45,625 nucleotides of DNA, from NCBI RefSeq assembly GCF_000949865.1, contig NZ_JWJH01000024.1, positions 1 through 45,625 on the forward strand. Reading direction: 5' to 3'. The translations under genes and the position numbers were made by a program. Shown here one piece after another: positions 17,132 through 26,214 of the stretch; position 1 is the first letter of the stretch, and every line of letters begins with the position of its first letter. Source of the DNA: Rhizobium nepotum 39/7 (lineage in GTDB: Bacteria > Pseudomonadota > Alphaproteobacteria > Rhizobiales > Rhizobiaceae). The notes under the pieces were generated by a model. The model searched no databases. It was not told the origin of the DNA and saw nothing but the letters and a program-made list of their open reading frames with translations.

Positions 17132-18181
17132 ATGCCCGAGAGCGCCCCCACCAAGAAGGCCCAGATGACGCCCAACGCGATCGTGGAGAGCAATCCCGCC
17201 GGACTGTCCAAGGCGGAGCCGGCTTCTCCACCATCGGCGGCAACTGGCCAGGACAAGACTGCGGTTGCGGTCAATGCCAAGAAGAAGAAGAAGTCGAAAA
17301 ACAAGGCTGCGACCAAGCTCACCAAAGCGCAACAGGCCCTGTACCTAAGCCATAGGAACAACTGCTCGTTCCAGGTCCCTACTGAGGACAAGCAGTCAGT
17401 TCTTGCTGAGGGTGGACGGTACGACCCATCAGCCAAGATCGCAACCTTTCCGAACTGCTTGAGCAAGGCGAGATTTGCAGAGTATCTTGCGGAATGGGGA
17501 AATCCTGTCCCCGCGCCCGCCGCACCCGACGACAAGGCGAGAACAAATCTCATTTTCCATGCGGCCCCCGAACACAAGGATTTCATCCTCACTCGCAACG
17601 GCACCTATGACGCCCAGAGCAGAAAGGCACGTTTCACGGGCCGTGTGAACTTGCCGATGTATTACAACCTGCTGGAAAAGTTGGGCCAGCCTGCCGGTTC
17701 CGATGACGACAGATCCAGAACCGGTCAGACATTCAATGTTCCGGAAGGTCACAGGAAGCACCTTATTAGGTACAGGGCCATCTACCATGGGCAAAGCAAG
17801 ACCGCATATTTTCCAGGTATCCTCGCCATGAAGGACTTCACGGAAATTGTTGCAATGTTCGGCCAGCCTGTCGCACGGCTTACCTTCTATGTCCCCTACA
17901 GCGATAAGGATATCGCCATCGAGAAAGGTGGAATGTTTCGTCCGGAGACCGGCTGCACTGATTTTTTGGGGGACCGCCAATCTGACAGGGAGGAGTTGAT
18001 CGAGAAATGGGGCGAGCCTCTGACCGATGCGGAGATCAACACCTTTACCCAAAGCCGCGAGGGTAAGAAGAAGGAAAGGATGCGGGGCATCCTTAATTTC
18101 GGCCCCAGTGATTGGCGAGGACGGCGCGCGAACAGTCACAAGAGTAAGAATGGAAGGGTTTTTCTTGTTTATAACGATTAA
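17132..18181 (+). CDS. T-DNA 1 protein with four tandem DUF5710-like repeats and a basic nuclear-type signal
   Basis: A 349-aa protein. Residues 1-48 are low-complexity and rich in Ala, Pro, Ser and Lys. KKKKKSKNK (about 50-58) resembles a nuclear localisation signal. Four repeats of about 45 residues follow at 79-123, 140-186, 199-244 and 250-294, each with the pattern F.VP...K......G.Y......A.F...............WG (for example FYVPYSDKDIAIEKGG). This resembles the DUF5710 module (NVP..EKDEAKALGARWD), common in plasmid conjugation proteins. The tail is basic (REGKKKERMRG). The start is the first ATG after the TATA; the frame is open upstream but that part lies in promoter sequence. AATAAA occurs at 18259. 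The function is unknown; nucleic-acid binding in the plant nucleus is a guess. Confidence 0.7.
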   Translation: MPESAPTKKAQMTPNAIVESNPAGLSKAEPASPPSAATGQDKTAVAVNAKKKKKSKNKAATKLTKAQQALYLSHRNNCSFQVPTEDKQSVLAEGGRYDPSAKIATFPNCLSKARFAEYLAEWGNPVPAPAAPDDKARTNLIFHAAPEHKDFILTRNGTYDAQSRKARFTGRVNLPMYYNLLEKLGQPAGSDDDRSRTGQTFNVPEGHRKHLIRYRAIYHGQSKTAYFPGILAMKDFTEIVAMFGQPVARLTFYVPYSDKDIAIEKGGMFRPETGCTDFLGDRQSDREELIEKWGEPLTDAEINTFTQSREGKKKERMRGILNFGPSDWRGRRANSHKSKNGRVFLVYND

Positions 18182-18258
18182 TCGGACTTACCGATATTCA
18201 TCAATGTTTTTTGCTTTTAGTTTATTATTTTATATTTGAATATATACTCATTTTTATA

Positions 18259-18264
18259 AATAAA
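18259..18264 (+). terminator. Polyadenylation signal of the four-repeat protein gene
   Basis: AATAAA lies 78 bp after the stop in a strongly AT-rich 3' region (18190-18300) unlike the surrounding bacterial DNA. The GGGGTAACCC module of the other two T-DNA 1 genes is absent here. Confidence 0.55.
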
Positions 18265-18416
18265 ACTGATATTATCTTTAAGTATAGTTTTATTAAAGCT
18301 GATCCAAAGCTGATTGTTTCATTTAATTCGCATCGTCTAACACGATTGCTGCTCCCCCTTCTTATCGAGAGCAACGAGACCCCCGGTTCAATGTGACAGG
18401 CGTAAAAAGCCGGCGT

Positions 18417-18441
18417 GACTACATCTCAATGTATCCTGCCA
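18417..18441 (-). other. T-DNA 1 left border
   Basis: On the minus strand the repeat begins TGGCAGGATACAT, has a 6-bp spacer (TGAGAT) and ends GTAGTC. It departs from the border consensus (TGGCAGGATATAT, N6, GTAAAC) at three positions only. Together with 12193-12217 it bounds about 6.2 kb holding the three plant-type genes. Confidence 0.85.
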
Positions 18442-18489
18442 ACAGCCAACAAATCAAAATCCGCGAGCCGCTAATTTTTACGCAAATCG

Positions 18490-18906
18490 GGTAGATACGA
18501 GCCTATCGTGCGCAGGAGCCATCGTTCACGCGTGAAGTTCCGACAGAGCAAAGCGGAGGCTCCAATCGCTGCATACCGTCGGACGAGGCCACCAACCCTT
18601 TAGGCGCGAAGATGTGCATCGTGGTCGAGGCGGCCAACCCCACCAACATCCGCAAGAGCACGACCTTCAACTTCGACGTACCCCCTTCCCCGGCGACTGG
18701 GATCAGGACTACGATATGCACCCGCTCCGCTAAAAGCGCTGCCATAACACGTGGCTGATCTTTCCACCTTTTGTTCCGCCGGGGGAGAGGGAGCCTATGA
18801 GCCCCGCCACGACAGAGAATAACGATCCGATCGAAACTTTCGATTTTTCGGCTTCATATACGCCAGAAGGCCCGTGTCGCCTGGTGACATCGGCAAACTG
18901 TCGGTA
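18490..18906 (+). pseudogene. Possible decayed coding remnant outside the T-DNA 1 left border
   Basis: A plus-strand frame reads ...LGAKMCIVVEAANPTNIRKS then TTFNFDVPP. It appears to continue in another frame as SPGDWDQDYDMHPLR and then, past a stop, as WLIFPPFVPPGEREP. The change of frame and the internal stop suggest a broken gene. I do not recognise the family. Near its start, AGATACGAGCCTA (about 18493-18505) repeats a motif found in both T-DNA 2 promoters, so a lost T-DNA gene is possible. Confidence 0.3.
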
Positions 18907-19019
18907 AATCAAAATACAATTGTAGGCGACATTGTTTCAGCCGTAGTCAAATCAATCACATATAAAGAACAATTCATGAGAGAAAGGATACTTCACCACG
19001 CGACTGGCGGGACATTATT

Positions 19020-19421
19020 ATGGATAAAGCAATCCACTTGAACAAAAGGCAATATACAAAAATCTTGGGTGAACAGATTCTTCTGGATCGACCGTTGCGG
19101 TTCGGGATCTTAGCCGAAGCAGCAATGCCAACGGCACCATCCGCGCAGCTTGAGACAACAGAGATACTGAGCACACAGCAGGTGCGGCAACCTGTTGAAA
19201 ATTCAGAACCTAGCGTATCGCCTGGAAACCGCCGATCAAGTAAAATCCTGCAGAATAAAAGCGTCTCTGGCGCTGCTATCTCCCCCCACTTCCTTCTTTT
19301 TCTTAAGGACATTTGCGCTTTTGTCGCTATCTCCACCTTCGTCGCTGCCACATGCCTCTTTTCACAAGAGATTGCCCCAAAACTATCTGAATTAGTGAGG
19401 AGCTGGGGACCGTCGGTATAA
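19020..19421 (+). CDS. Small hypothetical protein with one membrane segment
   Basis: A 133-aa open frame with one hydrophobic stretch near the C-terminus (FLLFLKDICAFVAISTFVAA, about 92-111) and a polar, Ser/Pro-rich N-terminal part. No family is recognised and no strong ribosome site precedes the ATG. It may be a genuine small inner-membrane protein or a chance frame. It converges with the phosphate symporter remnant. Confidence 0.35.
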   Translation: MDKAIHLNKRQYTKILGEQILLDRPLRFGILAEAAMPTAPSAQLETTEILSTQQVRQPVENSEPSVSPGNRRSSKILQNKSVSGAAISPHFLLFLKDICAFVAISTFVAATCLFSQEIAPKLSELVRSWGPSV

Positions 19422-19555
19422 TGGCTCCCATAAATCTGCTGAAACGGTCCCCATTTGTTTCGATAAAGTGATTTCGCGATGCGCTTCGGCGCGGATCGAA
19501 GTGTATTCTTCTTTGTCCCATGACGTTCCGCGCATCCTCGCTCGACCGTCAGCTT

Positions 19556-21194
19556 TCACCCAGCATTGCGCAGCCTGCTTTCTATAAGGAACCCGCTTTC
19601 GTTAAGAATGGGGTGAGCAACGGAGGCTATATGAGCGTTGATGCGCTTGAGGTCGCGTAGAATATCGAGATGCAGCGAACTGGTCTGCAGACTGTCGGTA
19701 AGACCATTTCGAAGGCGCTCAAGATGCCGTTCGACGGATCTCTTCTCCATGCGCCGGACGTCAACCTTTATCTCCATCATTTGCCTGGCAAGATTGAAGT
19801 CACCAGAGGTAAAGATCGTCTGGGCGACGTGCAGGTTGTTGATTGTGATATCAAACAACGACTTTAGTTCGTCATAGCCGTCGGCCGAAAACTTCAAACC
19901 GCGTGCCACCTTTTTACTTATCCTGGAGCAGGCCTTTCTCGATGATATCACCGATATGCTCGAGGTTAATCGCATAGTCGAGAATGGTAATGGAGCGACG
20001 ACGGTGATCCTCAATCAAGTCCTCGCGCCCCAGTTTTGACAGATAGACTTTCACGTCTTGCTGTAATCTGTCCACCCTGGTTTCCAGCGACGAGATCATC
20101 TCGGCTTTGGTAAGGTCGTTTTTCTCAAGCGCTTGGGACGTGGATAATAGCATCCTCTCAATCAGATCCCCTACCCCGAGCACTTCGCGCGTCGCGTTGG
20201 CGAGTGCCACGACCGGGATAGAAAGCTTGTCCTCGTCGAGATAGCGCGGCACATCTTCAGGAATTACGTCTGGTACCATACGGAGCATCACCCGCGAGAG
20301 GAGCCGTGAGAATGGCCAGGCAAGCGCTGCAACGCCGATATTGAAGGCAAGATGTATATCGACCGGCAACTTATCCGGTGAAAACGGCGCGAAATCAACG
20401 AGTTGAACTGCGAAACCTGTCAGCGGCAATGCAATCGCACAGCCGGCTGCGCGAACAATCAGATTGCCCAATGTCAGACGCCGGGCAGCTGCCGCACCGC
20501 CCAGTGTGGCTATGACCGGCGGAATTGCGCCACCGAGATTGGCCCCGAGCACGAATGCGACAATCAAGCCCGACGACAGAATGCCGGTCGCGGCTAGTGA
20601 CAGGATCAGCACGATGGCCGCCAGACTGGATGACGAGATAAAGGCCAAGCCGGCAGACAGGGCAAACGCCACCGGCCAGGCATTGTCGAGCAAAGCGATG
20701 AAAGCTGCGAGCGCTGACGACTGACGTAACGGCTCCGTCGAGACACTCAACAGATGCAGCGATAAAAGCATGAGCCCAACCCCGATCACCGCGGTGCCCC
20801 CGCCCTGACGGGATGCTAATCCGCTGCGGTAAAACACAAATCCGATCAGGATAAGGAGCGGTGACAACCATTCTATGCCGGTAGCAACGACCCAAGCGGT
20901 AACGGCAGTCCCGACATTGGCGCCGAGCAGGACGGTCTGCGCCATACGAGGCCTGATCAGGCCCTGCTCGACAAACGAAGCCGTCATCAACGTGGTTGCC
21001 GTCGAACTTTGCAGGGCCAGCGTTGCTGCAAGACCGGATACGAAGGAGCGCAAGCCATTGCCGGTCCCATGCGCGAGACCAACCCGCAATCGAGCGCCAA
21101 AAGCTCGCGACATGCCATCCTTTACCTGCGCCAGACCGAACAGAAGTAGCGCCACCGCGCCGAACAGGCCGATCATCACAATCGTTGATCCCAT
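19556..21194 (-). pseudogene. Na+/phosphate symporter-family protein (NptA/PhoU type), frameshifted
   Basis: The first frame (21194 to 19914, 426 aa) has the duplicated membrane domain of Na/Pi cotransporters (SSTATTLMTASFVEQGLI and SSSSLAAIVLILSLAATGIL) and the start of a PhoU-like helical domain. It stops at DYAINLEHIGDIIEKGLLQD-K. The next frame continues at once as KKVARGLKFSADGYDELKSL through to the stop at 19556, giving the rest of the PhoU-like domain. A one-base change at about 19915-19920 (GATAAGTAAAAAGG on the minus strand) breaks it. It could be a real mutation, a sequencing error at the A run, or slippage. The intact protein would take up phosphate, next to phosphodiester-degrading genes. 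Confidence 0.8.
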
Positions 21195-21367
21195 ATTCCC
21201 GCTCTCCTCGCCTGAAACGTAAAAATCGGCCTGCTCGCAATAGTCACAGACTGGATATCACTCCCAAGAGGGGCGCCACCGGTCCACCAATGTGGCAGGC
21301 GGCACCCCTCCCAGGGAGGAAGGAAAAAACTATCGTGCCGCATCAACCCAGCGACAAAGGTTCGCAG

Positions 21368-22273
21368 TCAGCTATTGTTGCGGCGTTCGTAAAGCCCATG
21401 CCACGGCCGTTCTTTCGTGCGGTGCGAGGGGGGCACTGCCGAAAAACCCCAGCCATCATGCGCAAAGACCTCACTTGCGAGAACTTGCCAGCTATCGGGG
21501 TCCGTCGCCGTCAAAAGCGCGCCGGAACGTTTAGCCGTGCTGTAGGATGAACCATCCAGACATGCGACATAGGCTCCGGCTTCCGTTGCGATCAGGGTTC
21601 CCGCAAGATGATCCCAGGGCGTCAGCCGGTCCAGCATCACGAAATGACCGTGGCCGCGCGCGAAGGCACGATACATATGGGCCGCGCATCGATGGCTGGA
21701 GAACATTTTGGGCTTTGCAAGTCTCGCCAGAATATCGGATTTGACCGCGATTGGCAGGAAATCGGTCGAGACATAGCCCACCATTTCAGGCAAGGGGGCC
21801 GGCTCGGAGACGAACAGACGTTGTTCCGTCCCGTCAGCACGGATCAAAAATGCGCCACTGCCCTGTTCAGCCATGATCCAGTCGTCGTTCATCGGGTCAT
21901 AGATCACGCCCGCAACCGATTTACCCTGGCGAACGACAGCGGCCACGACCCCGAAAAGCGGCATGCCCGCCACGAAATTCGCCGTCCCGTCCAACGGATC
22001 GACAACGATCGCCGTTTCGGCATGGTCAAGACGATCGAGAAGCCCCGGATCCCTTGACGCACTTTCCTCACCCACGAACAGAACACCCGGCATCATGCTT
22101 TCGATTGCCTGTTTCAGGAATTGCTCGGCCGCCTCGTCGGCCGCCGTGACCAGATCGGTCGCGTCCGCCTTCGCGCGGACGTCCAACTCCTGTACTTTCT
22201 GGAAGCGCGGAAGGATTTCCTGCCAGGCAGCCTGACGGACCTTGTTGGCGAGTTCACGAAGATCGAACTGCAT
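21368..22273 (-). CDS. Inositol-monophosphatase-family sugar phosphatase
   Basis: A 301-aa member of the FIG/IMPase superfamily. The metal-binding motifs are in order: DLVTAADEAAE (about 38-48), GEES (about 69-72), VVDPLDGTANF (about 89-99) and WDHLAG (about 215-220). It should hydrolyse a sugar or polyol phosphate. It lies directly after a glycerophosphodiester phosphodiesterase gene, the same pairing as accF/accG in agrocinopine catabolism. The start at 22273 (MQFDLRELAN) is preceded by a 32-bp GA dinucleotide tract that occupies the ribosome-site position. Translation from further upstream would encode an Arg-Glu repeat. Confidence 0.85.
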   Translation of the reverse strand: MQFDLRELANKVRQAAWQEILPRFQKVQELDVRAKADATDLVTAADEAAEQFLKQAIESMMPGVLFVGEESASRDPGLLDRLDHAETAIVVDPLDGTANFVAGMPLFGVVAAVVRQGKSVAGVIYDPMNDDWIMAEQGSGAFLIRADGTEQRLFVSEPAPLPEMVGYVSTDFLPIAVKSDILARLAKPKMFSSHRCAAHMYRAFARGHGHFVMLDRLTPWDHLAGTLIATEAGAYVACLDGSSYSTAKRSGALLTATDPDSWQVLASEVFAHDGWGFSAVPPSHRTKERPWHGLYERRNNS

Positions 22274-22277
22274 CGGC

Positions 22278-22315
<38 letters not shown>

Positions 22316-22367
22316 ATTGTCCACGGGTTTGAGCATTTCCCGTGAGCCCCTGTTCATCGGAAATGCT

Positions 22368-23225
22368 CTAGATCGCCACAGTACTCCTCCCGATTTTTGG
22401 CTTTCTGCCCTCGATATAGGAGCGAAGCGCCGCCATCTCGTCGGTCTGGATTGAGGAAAAACCCGCCCGAAGCAGCCGTCCCCAAATTGCGTCGGGATCG
22501 TTAAGCGCCGCAGTATCGGTAAATCCGGGCGAGGCGACGGAATCGAGCGTATTGACCCAAAGCGTGATGCCGGCGTTGTGGAAGCGTTGCTGGATCGTGG
22601 CGACCTGCGACAGCTCTTTGAACGAAGCCTCGCAGACGAACGGTTTTAATCGCAGGGCGAGTTCCACCTGTTCGTCGGCATTGTCGTGCTCCAGATGGGT
22701 CCGGGCAATGAAGGGAACGTTCTGCGACGTGATATTCGCCCGGATCCAGTCGAGGTCCTCTTCTGTCTTCAAATCTGCCCAGAAGTCGACCTGCTGGTCC
22801 ACATCCATCTCTCTGGCAAGGCCCAAAACTTCCGGGATGACATGACGATGCTTGATATCGAGGTGGATGAATATTCTGTCGCGCGTGAGCTCGAACACCT
22901 CCCGCAAACTTGGAAGTTTTTCATCGGTTACAGGATTGCCCGGCCCGCCATCGCGATTGCGCAGGGGAAGCGACGTCAATTCTTCCAACGTCATCTGCTC
23001 CGGCTGTTTGTCCACCTCGGTCATGCGCTCCAGCGTATCGTCATGGAGAAGAACGAATTCCCCGTCCGCCGTGCGACGTATGTCGATCTCGACGACGTCA
23101 TATCCCGCTTCGATGGCCCTGCGGATTGAAAGAAGGCTGTTTTCCGGGGCGTCGCTCCAGATACCACGATGGGCGACGATGGCGCATTGACGGTGCAGAT
23201 CTGCCATATACTCGAAATAGTTCAT
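22368..23225 (-). CDS. Glycerophosphodiester phosphodiesterase (UgpQ/AccF-like)
   Basis: A 285-aa GDPD-family enzyme. The catalytic N-terminus shows IVAHRGIWSDAPENSLLSI (about 16-34), VVEIDIRRT and VLLHDDTLERMT, giving the His/Glu/Asp set of the family. It hydrolyses phosphodiesters such as glycerophosphodiesters; AccF of the C58-type Ti plasmid does this on agrocinopines. It overlaps the ATPase gene by 4 nt and is followed after about 95 bp by the sugar phosphatase, giving a complete route of import, diester cleavage and dephosphorylation. The true diester is not known. Confidence 0.9.
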   Translation of the reverse strand: MNYFEYMADLHRQCAIVAHRGIWSDAPENSLLSIRRAIEAGYDVVEIDIRRTADGEFVLLHDDTLERMTEVDKQPEQMTLEELTSLPLRNRDGGPGNPVTDEKLPSLREVFELTRDRIFIHLDIKHRHVIPEVLGLAREMDVDQQVDFWADLKTEEDLDWIRANITSQNVPFIARTHLEHDNADEQVELALRLKPFVCEASFKELSQVATIQQRFHNAGITLWVNTLDSVASPGFTDTAALNDPDAIWGRLLRAGFSSIQTDEMAALRSYIEGRKPKIGRSTVAI

Positions 23226-24346
23226 TTCTGTTCCTTGGTTGCGGCGCTGAACACGCCGGAGATCGCCTTGCCGGACTTCGCATCGAAGAGATGCAGCCGT
23301 TTTGGGGGAAATGAGAGGAGCAGCTCACTGCCATCAGGCGCTTCAGAGCCGAATGGCGTTGCGATACGAACGGTCGTGCCTGAGAGTTCAGTGGCGACGA
23401 TGGAATGAGAACCAAGATCCTCGCGGTAGCGGACCTGCGCCTTCAGACCCGAAGCCTGCGCGCCGTTTTCCGCTATGACGTCCTCGGGGCGAACCCCCAG
23501 CTGGAACTCTCCCTTCAGGTGGGATTCGGCGACAGGCTGGCCATCGGACAGGCGCAGCACCGAACCGTCGCCGGTAACTGGCAGGATGTTCATGGGTGGC
23601 GCGCCGATGAACTTCGCGACGAAGACCGAGGCCGGATGATGGTAGATCGCTTTGGGCGTGTCATATTGCTCGATCTCACCCTTGTTGAGGATGAGGATCC
23701 TGTCGGCGAGCGTCATGGCCTCAACCTGATCGTGGGTGACGAACACCGTGGTCGCGCCGATCCGCCGATGCAGCTCGGCAAGCTCGATGCGGGTGTCATG
23801 ACGCAATTGCGCGTCGAGGTTCGACAACGGTTCGTCAAACAACAACACCGCTGGCTCACGAACAATGGCCCGACCGATCGCCACACGCTGGCGCTGGCCG
23901 CCGGAAAGCTGCCCGGGCTTGCGATCGAGATAATCGGCAAGGCCCAGCATTTTAGCGACCACCTCGACGCGAGCGCGTCGTTCGGTCTTGGTGAAACCGG
24001 CAATCTTCAGGCTGTAGACAATGTTATCGAACACCGTCATATGCGGATAAAGTGCATAGTTCTGGAACACCATTGCGCAGCCGCGTTCCTTCGGCTCCAG
24101 TTCCTGAACTTCACGGTTGCCGATGATGATTTTGCCACCACTCACACGTTCAAGACCCGCGATCATTTGCATGAGTGTGGACTTACCGCATCCGGAGGGA
24201 CCAAGGACCACCGTGAATTCCCCGGCCTTGAACTCAACGTCGAGCTTTGGGATGACTGTGACGGCGCCATAGGATTTGGTCACTCCGTCGAGCCGGATAT
24301 TGGCGGCCGCAATATGGATCGCGGAATCTATGGCATTCATTGTCAT
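23222..24346 (-). CDS. ugpC: ABC transporter ATPase, UgpC/MalK-like
   Basis: A 374-aa ATPase with Walker [10 protein letters not shown], the signature [12 protein letters not shown], Walker [12 protein letters not shown] and a VTHDQVEAMT switch; the C-terminal TOBE-like region begins near residue 240. It belongs to the group energising sugar and glycerol-3-phosphate importers. It overlaps its neighbours by 4 nt on each side (ATGA). The UgpC label rests on the UgpB-like binding protein in the same operon, because ATPases of this group are interchangeable in sequence. Confidence 0.9.
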   Translation of the reverse strand: MTMNAIDSAIHIAAANIRLDGVTKSYGAVTVIPKLDVEFKAGEFTVVLGPSGCGKSTLMQMIAGLERVSGGKIIIGNREVQELEPKERGCAMVFQNYALYPHMTVFDNIVYSLKIAGFTKTERRARVEVVAKMLGLADYLDRKPGQLSGGQRQRVAIGRAIVREPAVLLFDEPLSNLDAQLRHDTRIELAELHRRIGATTVFVTHDQVEAMTLADRILILNKGEIEQYDTPKAIYHHPASVFVAKFIGAPPMNILPVTGDGSVLRLSDGQPVAESHLKGEFQLGVRPEDVIAENGAQASGLKAQVRYREDLGSHSIVATELSGTTVRIATPFGSEAPDGSELLLSFPPKRLHLFDAKSGKAISGVFSAATKEQK

Positions 24347-25257
24347 TTCTCCGAAAGCACGAGGCCCTGAACGAGATACCGCTGCAGAAGGGCGATCATC
24401 ATCAGGGGAATGATGGATACGAGGATGGCACCAGCCATGATCAGCGGATAATCCGGAACCGCGCCCTCGTCGGGCACGAGGCGCGCCAGCCCAACAACCG
24501 CCGTCTGGGTATCAGCGGTCGAGGATGCGACCAGCGGCCACAGATACTGTGTCCATCCAGAAAGAAAGGTGAGCACAAAGAGCGAAGCGAAGCTGGTGCG
24601 CGAGAGCGGCAACAGGATGTCGAACAGGAACCGGATTGGCCCTGCACCGTCCATCCGGGCGGCCTTGAACAGGTCCTTCGGCAGCGTCAGGAAAAACTGC
24701 CGGAAGAGGAACGTACCCATGCCATGTGCGAGAAGAGGCGCGACAAGGCCAAGCCGGGTATTCAGAATGCTCCATTCCATATGAACAGGGGCGCCGAACA
24801 CAGTGCTGATCAGTTCATTGAGTCCGGTCGCATCAAGCACGGCGTTCAAAGGAGAGAACACGTTGGACGCGACCTGATAGGTGGTCACGAAGCGCATATC
24901 GAGCGGCAGGATGACGGTGGCAAGGATCAGGGCGAAAACGATGCCCGCCCAGCGCACCCGAAAATAGACAATCGCATAGGCCGACAGGAACGACAGAATA
25001 CAGAGCCCAGCCGCAGTTCCCGCCGCAACGACCAGGCTGTTTATCATCTGGAGCGGGATTAGCGTATCGGTAAATATCCGCTTCATGTTGGCGAAAAGAT
25101 CGCCGCCGAGAGACCAGACGAGACCGTTCTGAAGCATGAACTCATAGGAGTGTGAAGCTGTGGTGAGCGTCAGATAGAGCGGACCGACGATATAAGCGAT
25201 ACCGATGATCAGGATCAGGCTCGCGAAGATATTGATGGAGCGTGCGTTCTCGACCAT
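24343..25257 (-). CDS. ugpE: ABC transporter permease, UgpE-like
   Basis: A 304-aa permease of the CUT1 type with six predicted membrane segments. The ATPase-contacting loop is AARMDGAGPIRFLFDILLP (about 199-217). It forms the channel with the UgpA-like protein and would import a glycerophospho-compound or related sugar phosphodiester. It follows the first permease after a 3-bp gap and overlaps the ATPase by 4 nt. Confidence 0.87.
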   Translation of the reverse strand: MVENARSINIFASLILIIGIAYIVGPLYLTLTTASHSYEFMLQNGLVWSLGGDLFANMKRIFTDTLIPLQMINSLVVAAGTAAGLCILSFLSAYAIVYFRVRWAGIVFALILATVILPLDMRFVTTYQVASNVFSPLNAVLDATGLNELISTVFGAPVHMEWSILNTRLGLVAPLLAHGMGTFLFRQFFLTLPKDLFKAARMDGAGPIRFLFDILLPLSRTSFASLFVLTFLSGWTQYLWPLVASSTADTQTAVVGLARLVPDEGAVPDYPLIMAGAILVSIIPLMMIALLQRYLVQGLVLSEK

Positions 25258-25260
25258 GGC

Positions 25261-26151
25261 TTAGCGCTCGTAGTTAATGCGCCGGCCGAGCAGCGCGAAC
25301 TGCAAAGCGGCGACAAGAATGAAGAAGACCATGAGTATCGCAGTCTGTGTGGAGGCCCCGGACAGATCATAGCTGCCGAACCCATCGAGATAGATCTTGT
25401 AGACGAGAAGCGTCGTGGCACCGCCGGGCCCTCCCTTGGTGATCGTGTCGATGAGCGCAAAGGCCGAGGTGACGCTTTCGGTGAATTCCAGCACAAGCGT
25501 CAGAAAAAGCTGCGGCATTATCAGCGGCAATTGCACATCGAAGATTCGCCGCCACGGCCCGGCACCGTCCATGGCGGCTGCTTGGACGACGGTATGCGGT
25601 ATGGCGCGCAGCCCCGCGAGAAGGATCACGAAGTTGAACGGGATATTGCCCCAGACATGCGCCGCAATCAGCGTGACATAGGCGTCGAAACTGTCAAAAC
25701 CGGGATTCCATATACCGGGAAACATCTCGTTCAGCGGCGTAAGCACACCGACGAACGGATTGAAGATGAAGGAGAAAACGAGGCCAATCGACGCGCCGGC
25801 GATGCCCTTTGGCCAGACAAGAACGTTTCTGGCCGGCAATGACATGCGGATTTTGCGATCGGCGGCAATCGCCAGGATCAGCGGAACGAGAACCGCCAAT
25901 GACGAGGCCGTTGCCATGAAGATCAGCGTGCGCCAACTGGCCTTCCAGAACTCCGGGTCGGAAAGGACGCGCACAAAATTGCCCCAGCCGACAAATTCCG
26001 AGCCGCCGCCAAAGGGACGTTCCAGGAAAAAAGACCAGTAGAACGCCTGAAACACAGGCGCATAGAAGAACAGGATAACAAGTAACAGCAGCGGAGCCAC
26101 GAAAAGCAGCGGCAACCATCGATGCCGAAACATGGTGGATTCAAGAAACAT
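25261..26151 (-). CDS. ugpA: ABC transporter permease, UgpA-like
   Basis: A 296-aa CUT1-type permease. The ATPase-contacting loop is AAAMDGAGPWRRIFDVQLP (about 198-216). The C-terminus matches the UgpA pattern TKGGPGGATTLLVYKIYLDG. The start at 26151 (MFLEST) is preferred over 26205, whose added peptide lies in the gap after the binding-protein gene; 26133 is another option. It is the second gene of the operon. Confidence 0.87.
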   Translation of the reverse strand: MFLESTMFRHRWLPLLFVAPLLLLVILFFYAPVFQAFYWSFFLERPFGGGSEFVGWGNFVRVLSDPEFWKASWRTLIFMATASSLAVLVPLILAIAADRKIRMSLPARNVLVWPKGIAGASIGLVFSFIFNPFVGVLTPLNEMFPGIWNPGFDSFDAYVTLIAAHVWGNIPFNFVILLAGLRAIPHTVVQAAAMDGAGPWRRIFDVQLPLIMPQLFLTLVLEFTESVTSAFALIDTITKGGPGGATTLLVYKIYLDGFGSYDLSGASTQTAILMVFFILVAALQFALLGRRINYER

Positions 26152-26214
26152 GACAAAACCCCGGCCTATGGGAGTGGTGTGGGGCGTGCATACGCCGCAC
26201 ACCATGACTGCAGA

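Noticed and set aside
18503..18912. Minus-strand small frames in 18503-18912
   Set aside because: They lack ribosome sites and family features. The plus strand of the same region reads more like a decayed protein.
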